This document shows positions 44,101-56,961 of a DNA stretch of 64,000 bases, piece by piece (position 1 is the first letter of the stretch; every line of letters begins with the position of its first letter). A model generated the notes under the pieces. The model was given only the letters and a program-made list of their open reading frames with translations, did no database searches and had not been told where the DNA came from. This DNA comes from Aristolochia californica (Eukaryota; Streptophyta; Magnoliopsida; Piperales; Aristolochiaceae): NCBI GenBank assembly GCA_029961685.1, contig JARWKL010000009.1, positions 31,679,708-31,743,707 on the forward strand. Reading direction: 5' to 3'. The position numbers and the translations under genes are program-made.

Positions 44101-45486
44101 ATCAGTTGGCAGTCCATCTCTTGTTATTCTACTTCGCCGGGGACGAGGTTTGGATGCAAAGCAAGCTGCAAAGACGCAAGATGAGGAGGGACGGCTCAAG
44201 TTTCATTTTCAGTCATTTGTTTCATTTCATGTTGCCAACAGGTATGTAGTGGAATAATAAAACGACATCTGATGGGGGCATTCATTCATTAATAACCAAT
44301 ATGGCACCCTGAAAGTTGGTCTAATACTTTCTAAAAGGTACTCAACCACAATTGAGGTCTTCACCATGTTTCAAATAAGTTCATAGAAATAAAATCTCCT
44401 TAAGTAGAAAAAATAATCCACCTTATTGGTTGTTCAGTTCGTAAGGAAACTAAATGAATACATCCAACGTTAATAAAAACTAGTGTATCAATAAGAATAT
44501 TTCACTTATGTCTTTCATATTGCATTCACATACGTCTATTAGGGTTGAATGGGTATTCTTATTCCTTAGCCTTCAGAGATATGGATGATGAAGGAGCCAT
44601 CTGCAACAACTAATTAGCCTGTGGCCTCTGCTGAATCTTAAACTTTCGGAGGGCTCTTTACTATGTGCTGTAGAACTTCTGTTCATATCTGGCAAGTGTT
44701 GATATTTGTCTGAAACTTCTGATCTGAATTTATGGAAAGTATATGTGCATATCACATTTGAAGACCCTAAGTTTACCATCTCAATCCATTTTAGGTCATA
44801 TAAGGATGTTCGTACTAAATACCTGATTATCTTGTGCACTGATTGTGCTGCGATATCCTAGTTTTAAGTTATTAGGTATTTAACCTTACAAATTATTTGA
44901 ATACAGTCTGTTTATTCACTTTCTTATATAATTTTTTATTTGAAAGTTTTTCCCCCAGATTTTGATGATCTCTTATATAAATTCATCTCTTTTTTGAAAG
45001 ATATCTTATTTAATCTAAGATTTCATTATCCTTCTTTCTTATTTTTGTATGGGTTGTTAACAAGTAGTATTCATATGATGTACACAATAACTCTGCTTAG
45101 CTGCTGTCTTAAGACTGATAATGGAGGATAAAGCTTTAATTTGGCAGGTAGTATAAAGCTTTAGTCTATAATTGAACCTCAATTCAAAAGCAAAGTAAGC
45201 ATCGTGGGGCAACCTGCTTTGATGATGGTGTTGTCAATTAGTTTTGGTGATTAATTATGGTTCAAACTGGACTAGAGTCGGGCTAAAACTTTCTTGTCAT
45301 GCTCATACAGGACAATCATGGCCCTCTGGAAGGCAAGATCCCTTAGTCCTGAGCAAAAAGTGCAGATAGTGGAAGAAGAATCTGAGTTGAAAATTCTTCA
45401 AACCGAAGAGAATGGGTCTTTCTTGAGCATAGAGGATGCCAGCATGTCGGAGGTTTATTCTGCCCTACTCCCTGTTTCAGTGAGTT

Positions 45487-45531
<45 letters not shown>

Positions 45532-46117
45532 CTTCCGATCTGATTGTAGTTTGATTTTTCTCTGCAGAGTAATTTACTAGTTGAACTCTTTAGTGGAGGT
45601 GACTTGGAACACAAAGTAATGGAGAAAGTAGGTTGTGTTGATTACTCCTGTACGTCATGGGAGTTGGTTAAGCCAGGGGTATGCCAGAGGCAAATTTGTT
45701 ACAAATTTGACAAGTCTGTTTCTCGCTATGGCGGTGAAGTCACCAGTACTCAGCAAAAATCTCCTTTTCCTGATAACAATGGATGGGTTGTTGAAGAGGT
45801 CATGACCCTTCAAGGGATCCCACTTGGAGAGTACTTCAGTGTATGATTACCTACTTTGGTGAGTTTCACTTTATGTTTGTTGGATTGGTATAATAATGTT
45901 TTGTTCATTGTTTTCCCTGCAGCTTCATCTGAAGTACCAGGTTGAGGATTTTACCTCTAGGTCAAAGGCATCAAATGTTCAGGTATATTTGGGAATTGAA
46001 TGGCTCAAAAGTACCAGGCATCAGAAACGAATAACTAAAAATGTGATATCAAATCTGGCGGACCGCCTGAAGGAGATGTTTAGGCTAGTTGAAAAGGATT
46101 TTGTTCTTGGAAAATAG
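40593..46117 (+). CDS. C2 and GRAM domain protein with two VASt domains (At1g03370-like)
   Basis: Nine exons join in frame: 40593-40941, 41454-42674, 42888-43070, 43242-43525, 43630-43746, 43979-44241, 45311-45479, 45568-45840 and 45923-46117. They give 1017 residues, close to Arabidopsis At1g03370. In order: C2 domain 1 (about 1-115, DLNGSSDPYVRLQLG with Ca-binding Asp, SLNPSWNEEF, DEDKYFNDDF); VASt domain 1 (about 250-410); a hydrophobic helix (about 452-475, VVSAVFIGLYVLAHIML); C2 domain 2 (about 535-650, TGSSDPYVVF, LDPQWNE); GRAM domain (about 690-800, FLINDFTCHLKRKMPVQGRL); VASt domain 2 (about 845-1000). By family knowledge such proteins bind membrane lipids, in part with calcium, and VASt domains relate to sterol transfer. 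No break is seen. Confidence 0.92.
41098..41137 (+). repeat. (TTG)n microsatellite in C2-GRAM intron 1
   Basis: About 13 TTG/GTT units with one interruption lie in the first intron after the coding start. Confidence 0.9.
45488..45526 (+). repeat. (CT)n microsatellite next to the exon 7 donor
   Basis: About 19 CT units begin 8 bases after the donor TCA|GTGAGTTG (exon 7 ends at 45479). The intron is only 88 bp, so length changes would alter a large part of it. Confidence 0.92.
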
Positions 46118-48875
46118 TTTTGTTCCATTGATATGTCTATTTCTGTTGTCATACCTTCTGGACCTGCAGTGGTGTTGGTCAAGGACCAATGAGTTTTGGT
46201 AAAACCTTTGGAAGAATTCACTCCTCATATCTGATGCACCAAATCTGAGGTGAATTTCTTGCCACTTGGATTGGAGAACCCAAGTGTCAGAGCCAGGGAC
46301 TTGACAGTTTTAAGGAAGTGATTTGGCATTTGAGATGTTGAGGAAATTGGATATGACATGAAGCAAACCTGAACAGAGTCTCTTCATTCTGCTTTTGCTA
46401 AGAGTGCAGGAGCCAATTTTCTTTACTTGCTGAGAGTGCAAAAGTGAAAGAAAGTCTACTTCTCCACTCACAGATTCTTGCTATCATACAACACAAATTG
46501 GATGTGAGAACAGTAACTGTGCAATGATCTCAGTCTGAGCATGGCGTGGATTTTGAAGATTTTCTGCTCTATTAACTGTAAAATGTTCAAGGATGTTTCG
46601 CTCATTGAATTCTGACTTCTGAGAGGAACAGGATGGAGGAGGAATACTTACAGAAAGTTTCAAGCTCAAGACAGTAAAGAGAAACAGACAAGGTTGCTGC
46701 CACTACGTCATGTGATCCCATGAACACACAGCAACTTCAAGTCTTCAGAGGATTACTGGCAATTGTATTTGGACGGACATATTTTGTACATTCATTGTTT
46801 GGTTTCAGTTGAAAAGGCACAACTGTATTGCAGTTGGTGAAAGAGAAGCCTTGTCCTTCCTATTTTCTTTCTCGGGATCTATCTTTATATTGTGCTTTGG
46901 GGCCTGGTAAACATTTGAAATTGAGTAGTCATTTCAGAATTTCATTGGCATCTTATGCTTGGTCTAAATTGAGTAGAAATGCTGAGCACAGAATGTAGCC
47001 ACGTCGAAATTGTTTCCCCATGTTTTGAATGGTTAGTATGATATAACCTAAGTTGTTCATAGGCCATGACAATTGAATGTGCTAGGGCTGGGAAATGTGG
47101 AAAAAACCCTGGCTCTAAAATCGTAAAACAATTGTTCAATTTTCAAAGGATTATTTTGGTTGCTTTAAATTAGGGTTGAGTGGGGTAAAGTAATCTTGTT
47201 GTGGATGAATAATGTCGTCCAAATGACTGTTTCGAATTTATCAATTACCCCAACCCTATCTCGTAATTAACACGATCGAATTTAAGGTTAGCTTAATTAA
47301 GCCCAAGTTTGAATTAGACAAAATATAGTAATGTGAAAGAAGTACTTTTCTTTTTAAGCGATACACATCGGATTTTGAAGTAGGTAAACAAATACGTATC
47401 AAAATTTTAGGAGTCCTCGACATCTCAATACCTGATATTTTCATATAAGACTACCAAAATTATGCTTTCACATTTCATATATACACGCACCCTTTACTAC
47501 CATGATAGTTTTGAACCTAAAATCGTTCATTAGGGGGAGTTAGTGCACTTTGAAAGTGAAAATGAAACAATGGAAAGTGTATTTTTTTTGTGTCAATATA
47601 CATAATAGAAGGTGTAGTGGGAGGGAGAAGAAAGAGAAGGCAAGGGGAAGGAGAGGGGGTACCCCAAGCACGGCCGTAGGGGGAGGGGGGGATGAATTCA
47701 ATTATCGTGGACAATGAATTCACTTTCACTCATTTTCCATAAGAACAAGCAAAAATGAATTCACTAGATAATTCAGTTTCAGCCTCACCTTTCCCCGTCT
47801 ACTAACGAGTTTTAAGTCAATTTCACTAGTGAAAATAGTTTCAACCTTAGCTTTTGATGCAGGACCATGATATCTTATATGGCTACTCAGGTAAAGGTCC
47901 AATTTTGATGCATTGGCCCAGAAAACCGAGTTGGTTTCCTTTTGGGTCGAGTTCGAAATTCGAGTTTGTTATTTATCAACTTTGAAACCGAGTGAGGACC
48001 TTCTCATGTGCTTCTCGTATGAAAGTTCTCTCACCGTATAGTGACCGGTTCTTCTGCGTAAAGAAGAGGGCGCTTTCATGGAAGTACAGAGCCCTTCAGT
48101 CTTGTGTGATCCATCCAGTTTTGATACTCGCCGCGTTGTCTCTTTCGGTAGCGTCTGTCGCCGGAACGTTTTCTCTGTCAGACTCGAAACTCGGAAAATC
48201 TATGAAGACAAAGTAGCTTTGTAGATCACTTTGCTCTTGAGGTGATTTCTCGTTAAGAATTCATTTCTCCCCCTCGAATGAACCCCGGATGTTTTAGTTG
48301 TTAGTCCATATCTGTAAAAAGTCCCGAAGGATGAGCTCTACTATATTTACTTTTTTTCCTGGTTTTTCAACTTTTATTTGATGTCTACTCTCACTCTCCC
48401 AACAACTTCATTTCTGGTTTTTTCATTTTTCATCGCATTAATGTCAAGGTGCGATTTATGCTTTTGTTAGGGCTTGAATGGATGTTGCTTTCCCTTTATT
48501 TTTTTGGGTTAATGTGTGTTATTTTCACTGGCGAGCTTTTTATCACGGGAGTTCCCAACTTTGAAGTGATTAAACTTGATACTTAATTTTTGGACGGGAA
48601 TGTTCATTAGTTGCTATGTTCGTGTTTATTTTGGGGATTTCAATTTGATGAAAACTTTCACTTCGAATTTCCGGTTGGGGATTTCAATTTGATGAAGACT
48701 TTCACTTCGAATTTATGGTTTTGGAGAAAAGACCCTTATGTGTCTGATTGTGCGATTATTGCTGCCTCTCTAACTTTGAAGTAGACGCTGCAGTCGGCCA
48801 CAGTTTCATGTGAATTGTGTCAGCGGGGAAGTTATATTTCACTTCAAACCACACACAAAAAAAAAAAAAAAAAAC
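46118..48875. other. 3' UTR, spacer, and 5' region of the NIPP1-like gene
   Basis: About 46118-46900 is likely 3' UTR and downstream sequence of the C2-GRAM gene. Spacer follows to 47970. About 47529-47800 is a repeat with GAATTCACTTTCACT-like motifs related to those at 3.2 and 5.5-5.8 kb. About 47990-48240 is GC-richer and open, then pyrimidine-rich to 48800, consistent with a 5' UTR exon (possible donor GAG|GTGATT near 48241) and a 5' UTR intron (possible acceptor GCTGCAG near 48795). Confidence 0.45.
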
Positions 48876-51200
48876 ATGTATGGAAGAGCAGGTCTTGATA
48901 GATTTAGAAAAGCTGAGACCGTGGAGCCATTTTCTGTTATTAATTCTGCTTCAAAACCTGCTGCACAACCTCAAGTCTCATCTTTCCAACGTCAGATTTC
49001 ACACCCTCAAACACTACCCCTGCAGCAAAACAAGGCCGGATTGAAGCCAGAAAAATCTGAAGTGTCCCTTGCAGTTGTGCCTGCTCAGCAAGTCACCCAG
49101 GTTGGTGGTGGTCAGTCAACTTGGCAACCTCCAGATTGGGCAATTGAGCCCCGCCCGGGTGTCTACTATCTTGAGGTTTTGAAAGATGGGGAAGTCCTAG
49201 ATCAAATACAGCTTGACAAAAGAAGGCACATATTTGGGCGGCAATTTCCCATGTGTGATTTTGTGTTGGATCATCAGTCAGTATCAAGACAACATGCTGC
49301 TGTTGTTCCTCACAAGAATGGAAGGTATACCTTAAGTTCACTTCAACTTTTCTTGTGCTTTCTGTCCTGCATTAATTTCATTACGGTTTTATTCTTTCTT
49401 CCTTTTCTCCAACGGGGCCTGTCATGGTCCTCTCTTATGGACTTCTTTGTGTGGATCTTTATAACTTTTATACATGTGGTCTTATCCGAAGGCCAATTGT
49501 GCCTAAGTCAAAGAATGCTGCTGACAGGATTCATTCCTTGGGTGATCCTTTGGAAGTATATAACATGTATTAAAAAAACTGGGTGAAATAATGAAAATGC
49601 CTCCTGGTGGGCAGAAACTGTTAGGTTGGATACTATCCACCTGTGTTATATATATTGTTCCTTGCAAGAAGCTAATATTCCCTAAGTAACATCTGTTTCT
49701 ATTAGGAATGTGCTTTTTTAACAGGGGCACCTGTTTTGTGGTTTACCCTGCCTTGTTTACATGTGCTGCATTATGTCTAAAGATGGTGATGCACTTGAAT
49801 AGGCTCATTCAGGTACCTGCTATCATAGGAGTAACATCTGTGTACAAACAGCCAACAGATTTATTCCACGGAGTAGCTGCCTGAAAGCCCAATTTAATTG
49901 GTTCTTTCAGTCTTCTAATTTTCTTGACTGATGCTTGTTTATTTATTAATTTATTTTTGAACAATAAATAATTTTTTTACTCAATTTTATTTGCTGCATA
50001 ACTCTCAAAAAAAAGAAAGAAGAAGAAGAAGAAGAAGAAAAGCTACATTTCACAATAAGATCAGAGAAAGCAGCCAGAGCATAGCTGTACTTGTGATAAT
50101 GCATCAATGCTTCTCTTTATTGTGAACTTTAATACTTAGTTTTTTCTTGTTGCCTACTACTTTTTTTTTAGTTGTGTAGAATGTCTCAATTCTTTAGCTG
50201 TCTTTTAAATTGGTTGAACATTTTAATCAGATTATTACTTATCTACCCCTGCATTTCACTTGTAGCAGTGTGTGATAGATTGAGCAAGCCATCACTTCTT
50301 TAAAATTTTGTTTCCAAGATGATATTTCTTGTGTATTGAAGTAGTGCTGATTCGAATTTATATTTTCTCTGCAGCATATTTGTGATTGATTTGGGTTCTG
50401 CCCATGGTACTTTTGCTGCAAATGAACGACTGACTAAAGATTATCCTGTTGAGCTTGAAGTTGGTCAGTCACTGAGATTTGCTGCATCAACCAGAACTTA
50501 CATTTTGAGAAAGAATAATGCTGCTCTTTTTCCAACTCCTTTGTCTCTCCAAGAAATTGATTTACCTTCACCTCCAGATCCTTCCAATGAGGAGGCTGTC
50601 TTGGCATATAATACACTTCTCAACCGTTATGGTGTGACCAGACCAGACTTATCATCTAAATCTGCAAATAATTTACTGGATTCTTCAGGTGGGACTGATA
50701 ATGCACGTCCTGCTAAGAGATGTAAAAAATCACGTGTTACTTTTAGAGATCAAGTGGGTGGAGAGCTAGTTGAAGTGGTCGGAATTTCAGATGGAGCAGA
50801 TGTTGAAACAGAACCTGGTCCTGTTGGTGTAAAAGAAGGAAGTAGCCTTGTTGGGAAGTATGAATCACTTGTGCAAACGACAATAATACCCAAAGGGAAG
50901 GAGCAGAGTTATCTTGAGGAGGACAAACCTTCACCCAAAGGGGTGACTGACAAATTACAGCAGGTCTTGAACAAAGTTAAATCTGCGCCAAAAGGTAGAA
51001 TCTATGATGACCTCTATGGGGAATCTTTGTTGGGTAAAGTGGGTTCTTCTTGGGCATATGGGTCAATTGATGCTAAGGATGGGCAAGGTGGCCTCTCCGT
51101 GGACGGGAAAACTACTGGCGCTTCTGGGGAAAAACCAGAATCTGACTCAGTTTATGATGATGATGATAATGATGATGATGATGATGATTTATTTGGATGA
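48876..51200 (+). CDS. FHA-domain protein, NIPP1 (nuclear inhibitor of protein phosphatase 1) homologue
   Basis: Two exons, 48876-49324 and 50375-51200, join in frame to 424 residues. An FHA phosphopeptide-binding domain covers about residues 90-180 (GVYYLEVLKDGE, HIFGRQ, SVSRQHAAV, FVIDLGSAHGTF). It is followed by a region with KKSRVTF (RVTF at about 270-273), the RVxF docking motif for protein phosphatase 1. FHA plus RVxF is the NIPP1/PPP1R8 plan; in animals the protein holds PP1 in nuclear speckles and binds splicing factors. The Asp-rich C-terminus (YDDDDNDDDDDDLFG) is encoded by a GAT repeat (about 51154-51190). The start is MYGRAGLDRFRKAE, right after an A-run in the leader. An in-frame upstream ATG at 48810 would add residues but lies before that A-run and is less likely. 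Confidence 0.9.
51154..51190 (+). repeat. coding GAT repeat (acidic tail of the NIPP1-like protein)
   Basis: A run of GAT codons, with one AAT, encodes the C-terminal poly-Asp tract of the protein and should vary in length between individuals. Confidence 0.9.
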
Positions 51201-52278
51201 CTTAACTGGAGGTGTACAGGAGAAAAGCTTATCTTTATGTGAAGGGGTTACAAGTCCACGAATGGGACAGATATTCTTTTGGGAGGCATCAGTTAAGTAC
51301 TCTTATCCCTTGTGTATGAGAATTTCTGTTGTGATTCTCATTTCATTTCTATGGGATACTTTACCAATAGGTATTAACTGCTGAAATATTGGTGTCTCAT
51401 CTATTAATTGCATTGAGTAGCCTCGCTCAGGCATTTGTTTCCTTATCAACAAGGTGAGGATTGCGTTCCTACCAAATTGTTTGCAATGATGACTAGGTTG
51501 ATTGGGCTCCCATCCAAACTTTAAGTGGTGTGTATTTGAAGGTGGTCTGCAGGCTACTCTTTGCTGCATGGTGGGATTTGAAGTTGATAGTTAAGAAAAT
51601 CCCCTGTAAATCCAGTGTGGGCATCAGAGAACGAAAGAGTGGGCATCCTATGAAATGATTGAAAATATCTTCTGTTATTCATGGGGGATTATATTTCAAT
51701 GGGTATGGGGCTAGCGGATTTTTTTTTTTATCTTGGGTGCTATTGGTTTTAATTTTGCTGGTCTCTGTTGAAACAGAATGAGCAAGAAATCAATGGACAG
51801 ATTGGGATATCAGCTGTATGAGCTTGGAATGACTCTTCCACTGGCTTTTCTGGCTCTAGCTAATCGATTTACCTGATTGTCCTAGACTTGTTTCTTTGGA
51901 GGATCATTACGAAAAGGTCTATTAAATTGTGAGTTTTAACTGTCAAAGCTAAAGAGGAAACTGAATTGCATTAAGAAAAGGAAAAAAAAAAAAAAAATAC
52001 ACTCGGTGCAATGTTTACCAACTTCATGCTCATGCATTTGATTATATTTGGACAGCAAGATACAGCAGGTCCACATACCATCACTGGCAAAGTGTAGCTG
52101 CCACAATATTAGTTGTGTGACATAGATTTGGAACTCCTGGCTGTCCCTAGCAAGTCCCATGCTTTTCCCCGTCGTTTCTAGAGTAAATTATACGTGGTTG
52201 GTGTTCTATATTTATGAATTTGAAGCTAGTGCGCGTGAAGTCACTTGGGCTCTTTTCGTTGAAAGACGGATTAAAAAT
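51201..52278. other. 3' UTR and spacer
   Basis: About 51201-51900 is likely the 3' UTR and downstream sequence of the NIPP1-like gene. An A-rich run lies near 51977-51996. I see no gene before the open segment starting at 52279. Confidence 0.45.
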
Positions 52279-53158
52279 AAGCGGGAGATACGATAGAGGA
52301 AGCTGCGAGCTCTTTCGACATAAAAAGAAAATCATGTCAACTGTTATGGTGTGATCTTCCGCTGGAGAGAACCACAGACAGCTTCAGATCTTTGCTCGAA
52401 GAAGCTCAGCTGCGGTTTGATAAGATGAAATCCAATTTTGTTGAAGTTTCGGCCTCTAGCCTGACGATTTCGTTCGAGCTCCTGGTCTGAGTTGTTTATG
52501 TTTTTATTTTCCATTGCTCTGAGCCACACTGGCTTTCTGTTTTGCTTCAATATTAATTTTTCCTCGTGTATTTCATTTTTTTGTGGACTAGTCTGGATGA
52601 TTTTTGTCTTCGATTATGAGATTTTGTTCTTTAGTTCACTTTGAGGAGTGACTGTATCTTCGTTTTCTAACTGGCAACGTTTTCTAACTGGCAACGGGTT
52701 GAAGCTTTGGTTTAGATAATATGCCTAGAGCAAATGTAATTGGGAGTATTTATTTTTTTTAATTTTTTCTTCCTTAATGAAATTAACTTTCTGTTTTATT
52801 GTCAATCTATGCAAGGTCTGGATTGTCCAGCTTAGCTGCATTTGTTTGCTCCTCTACAATTGCTATAATGGCGGATTTTGATAAGAATTTTTCGAAGGCT
52901 ATTTACTTCTGGTTTACAAAGTCTAGAGAAAAGAAAAAAATTATCTTTCTTTGCTGTCTGTAATTTCGTTTGAGCGTATTGTAGAATATGTTGAAAATAT
53001 TTATTTGTGAAGCTTGCTGAAGAAAAAAAGCCATCTACTGGTGGCTAAGGTTGCAAAGTGCTTGATTTGCATTTGGTATTTTGATTTTGCAGAAAGAAAT
53101 TGCTCAACTTGTGATTGTGAACACCACATTGGAACACAATCTGGAGGAATGGACCAGG
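52279..53158 (+). other. two exon-like segments of an unrecognised gene
   Basis: A frame opens after a TAA near 52278 and runs to about 52490. It reads as a plausible hydrophilic helical protein (ERTTDSFRSLLEEAQLRFDK, MKSNFVEVSASSLTISFELL) and ends near a weak donor CTG|GTCTGA. At 53094 a strong acceptor (GATTTTGCAG) opens a short exon (KEIAQLVIVNTTLEHNLEEW) that ends at a good donor, CAG|GTATGA after 53158. Together they look like the start of a small coiled-coil gene. Further exons are not found in the repeat-rich DNA downstream, and I do not recognise the family. The first ATG could be at 52334 (different frame), 52427 (internal) or in an unseen upstream exon. Confidence 0.4.
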
Positions 53159-56100
53159 TATGAAGGCATAAGGTTACTACACATGAGTTATGTTTAAAAC
53201 AAAGGAAAATAGATTGGAGAAGATGAAGAAGAAGCAGGAAGAAGTAGGAAGAAGAGAGAAGAAGAATGACGCGTGAGAAAGGCTGCTAGATTAAGGGAGA
53301 AAATGACATTTACACCGCACTTTTTAAAACATTTCTTTACCTTCTAATACATGATTATCATGTTTTTGGAATTGAAATTGTTGGGTATACGACCAAAATT
53401 CCACATTAGCTAGAAATAGGGAGGATAATAAATATATATGTATGGTCAATAGTCTTCATTAGTATGAGGCCTTTTGGGATGAAACCTAAAAGCAAATCTA
53501 TGAGAGTTTAGGCCCAAAGTGGATAATATTATACCAATGTGGAGAAATGTAGTGTTCATAATCGTTACATAAAAAAATACATAATATATTCAAGATTATT
53601 CTGCTCAAAATGGGTGTATATAAAATTTTTCTGGAGATCATTGTCCCCATAGCAAAAAAGGAAGAGGGGAGGGGTGCCTTGCCTCTCCCCCAATCTTCTC
53701 CCAGTGGAGGGAAGGGCTCCCACTGTCGCCACTTTCACAACGAAGTAGGGGAGAGGGGTCCTTGCCCCTCTGATGCAAGGAGGGAAGGGGTTGTGAAGAG
53801 TAGATAGGAGAAGGGGCGACTTTCCCTCGTTTTCCACCTTTTGGTTTCATCTGAACAGATAAAATATACTCTCTTCTACCTGTTCTGCTTCCAAAAATAG
53901 AGTTTTAGAGAGCAAATGTAGGGATAGTGATAAGAATAGTTGAGGGAAAGCTGGGAATTTCTTTAAGTCTTTCTTTTAAAATGTAAAAGAAAACATGAAC
54001 ACACAACTGAGAAACTTTAAGGAATAAACAGAACGGGTATAGAGAATCATTCAAAATTGATTAGTCTCTTTGTTATTTACGGAACATTTTTCTGTCTGCT
54101 ACCGAGAGTTCTAATTCACCAGTTTTTGTTTCTTTTGAAGTTCAACTTACAACAGTTTCATTTCGTTTTTTGTATTGTTTAAAGCGTATATTTATTCACC
54201 ATCTGTGCTGAAATAGAGCTTATATAGATGTTGTTCAATCTGTAATCGAACAGAACATGAGCCCCAACACTCTTGTCCGAAATGTTAGTGCCAGTACAGA
54301 GGGGTTGTCCATGGTTAGAACGGTTAGCCGAACCTTTCGATGGGATTATCGTTCTGAAGTTCCTCTACAAGAAACAACGCTGTAGACTTCTAAGATTGTT
54401 ATTCTTATACGCTATGGGCATACATCAACTTTGTGACTTGTCTGTGAAACCAGAAGATAGATTTACCTGAAATTTCCTGTAGGTTCTTTACCTGTCAAAA
54501 TTTAAACTTAGGGATAAAATTTCTAATCTAAGTATTTATATGCATATACTTTGAGATATATTTATGATATTTGGTAGAGTACATGGAATTATGAAATCAT
54601 CCATTATTGTTCAGATTACCACCCCTGGTCCATACTTTGAAATCAATTATTACATTGAATTATTTTGTGTATATTCCTCAACTTGAAAACCAATCTGAAA
54701 TTTACATTGGGCTTATATTTTTAAATTAAGTCATCAAAGACCATTTTGAGCTGCCTATATTTTCAAATCAAGTCATTAAAGATTATTTTGAGCAATTGAT
54801 TATATTGAGTAGGTACTTAGGATTAATGTACCTATTTGCTTGTGTTTTGCTTGCAATCTAAGTCAAGCCTTGAATAGACAAAACCAACCTAACCCCAAAG
54901 TGTTTGAGAGAAGCTGTTATGGTTGAGTTATAGAAGTTGGGAAACTATGTTTGGTATTGAGTGAGCCAAAGACCTAGTATAGGTAGGTGGTATTAAAAAT
55001 CTCTTGTTGGGTCTAGGTTGGTGTATCTAGTGAGATGTTGAAAATCCCTGTGCAGGTCTAGACTTGTATAGCATAGTGAGCAGCTAAAAATTTTCTCTAT
55101 GGGTCTAGACTAATATGCTTAGTTAACTGTTATAGATCTAAGCGAGGGAGTGCTATTATAAGTTAGTCATCATGGTTGGGTAGGGCAAGCCAAGCTTATT
55201 TGATCCTCAAAGTGCTAAAACATCTTGGGGATGGATTAACATTTCGCAAAAAATTTGTGCAGCACCATAAATCTTGTGTGTACTTTATATGTAATTGTTC
55301 CCACGTGTACCATTTATCTTTGTCCATGAACATAATTTAAAAAATTGACTTTATACTTTCAATTAATTAAATACATAAAAGAATTAAGCAAAATGAGTTA
55401 AATTTAAGAATAAAGCTGAATAAACCTATTAACTCCCCAAGTTTACCCCTTATCGAGATATGGGGCAAAATTTCAGGTTTCCTAGTGGATCCAGAATAAC
55501 ACATTAGATTGCATAGTGGATCAATATGCTAGATTTGAACCCATGTGTTGGTTAGATGTGCAGTTAAGTGTGATGGACCGGGTACTGTCTTTCTTTACAT
55601 CTCTCTAATGGTCCAAACCTAGGTTATTTTGTTATCTTCCCAATATTCCAACTGCATATGTAATGTCAAGTCTTGTGCAAACCTGAGCATATATTAAACT
55701 CCAACCACAAAAGCATATAGAATATTTTTCATTTGATCCATCTCCAAATCATTTCTAGGACCTTGTTCTAAACTTAATTTGTCACATTTGACAATAGATG
55801 CAACACCATATGAACAATTCTTATCGGGTCTGTTAGCAAATTTAGAGGTGGGAGTTGGTTTCTAAAATTAGATGAGTAAGCCACTATGGCTATTCTCACG
55901 AGACATGTTGGTGAGTACCAAAAAAGCAACTATTGTGATTTTTTTAACGTGTTTTATCAAAATAAGAGGCAAAGTAATCAATTTTTTATTTTCTTGCAAA
56001 TAGTTCAATTTTGAGGAAGATACATGATATTTCAAAAACAAAGGGTTCCAAAAAAAGTTCTCTCATCAGTTATGAAAAACTTGAAATTCTTAATTTTTTT

Positions 56101-56961
56101 TTAATTGTTTATGAAATAACTGGTGAGATGTTCAAAATAAATTGATCTATGTACTAGATTAAACAATTTGAATCAACAAAGATAGAATAGACATGATGAA
56201 AAAGTTATACAGAAAATTGGAAAAGCAAGGTTGAGCCATAGATCAAACCTTCAACTATGATACCATGAAAGAATCTATATAAAAATATAATTAGGTGCTC
56301 ATAAAATAAAATACTATGTAGTTAGCTGAAGAGCATAATCTACTAATGAAAAGAGAGAGGGAGATATTTGATTGAATTTGAATGTTTTCTTAAATCAATT
56401 ATTAGCCTATATAATGGTAAGGGAGGATAATTTGAATCTTTAATCAATGATTCAAATTTCCTAGATTTACGGAGTAAAATCAATCAAGAGATTTTTTATT
56501 GATTTTGGATAATCAATACAAATCATTGATTTTTCTAATTATATTAACTATAAAATTACAAATCATTTATCTCTTTACATTCCCATTCATTTCATTGTCA
56601 ACTTGATTATGTTAAGATATTTGTATTATATTATTTACAAAGGATACAATACATAACAATTTTTGTATTTGAAATATGTAATGTTTAAGGAGAGACTTAT
56701 ACTACATATTCATTCATATTATAAAAGAGGTATTTATGTTATTTTTAACGTATGTCATATAACTGTAGGATTTAAGATCCAAAAAGATCATGTCAAATAT
56801 GTCTGCTAATAAACGATTTAGCATTTCCAAATGTACATTAATGATTAACCTCTAATAAGCAGATATGGCCTTGCCAAAAGTTACATTGACAAAAAGAAGG
56901 ATAAAAAGACTTTATCACCTTCAATTAATTGTAGAGTAAAACATCATTTTTAGTGTTATCT
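53159..56961. other. long gene-free stretch with degenerate repeats
   Basis: No gene is supported. Purine-rich low-complexity sequence lies at about 53210-53260. A GC-richer patch with shadow ORFs on both strands is at about 53640-53830. About 54728-54800 holds a two-copy repeat (AAATTAAGTCATCAAAGA / AAATCAAGTCATTAAAGA). About 54990-55145 holds three worn copies of a roughly 60-bp unit with GGGTCTAGACT motifs. The remainder is AT-rich, probably old retroelement debris. Confidence 0.5.

Noticed and set aside
47992..48216. 74-codon plus-strand frame as a separate gene
   Set aside because: It lies in the probable 5' leader of the NIPP1-like gene, and its product has no recognisable family.
53565..53850. 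Overlapping frames on both strands
   Set aside because: GC-rich, purine/pyrimidine-biased patch; no domain, and both strands equally open.
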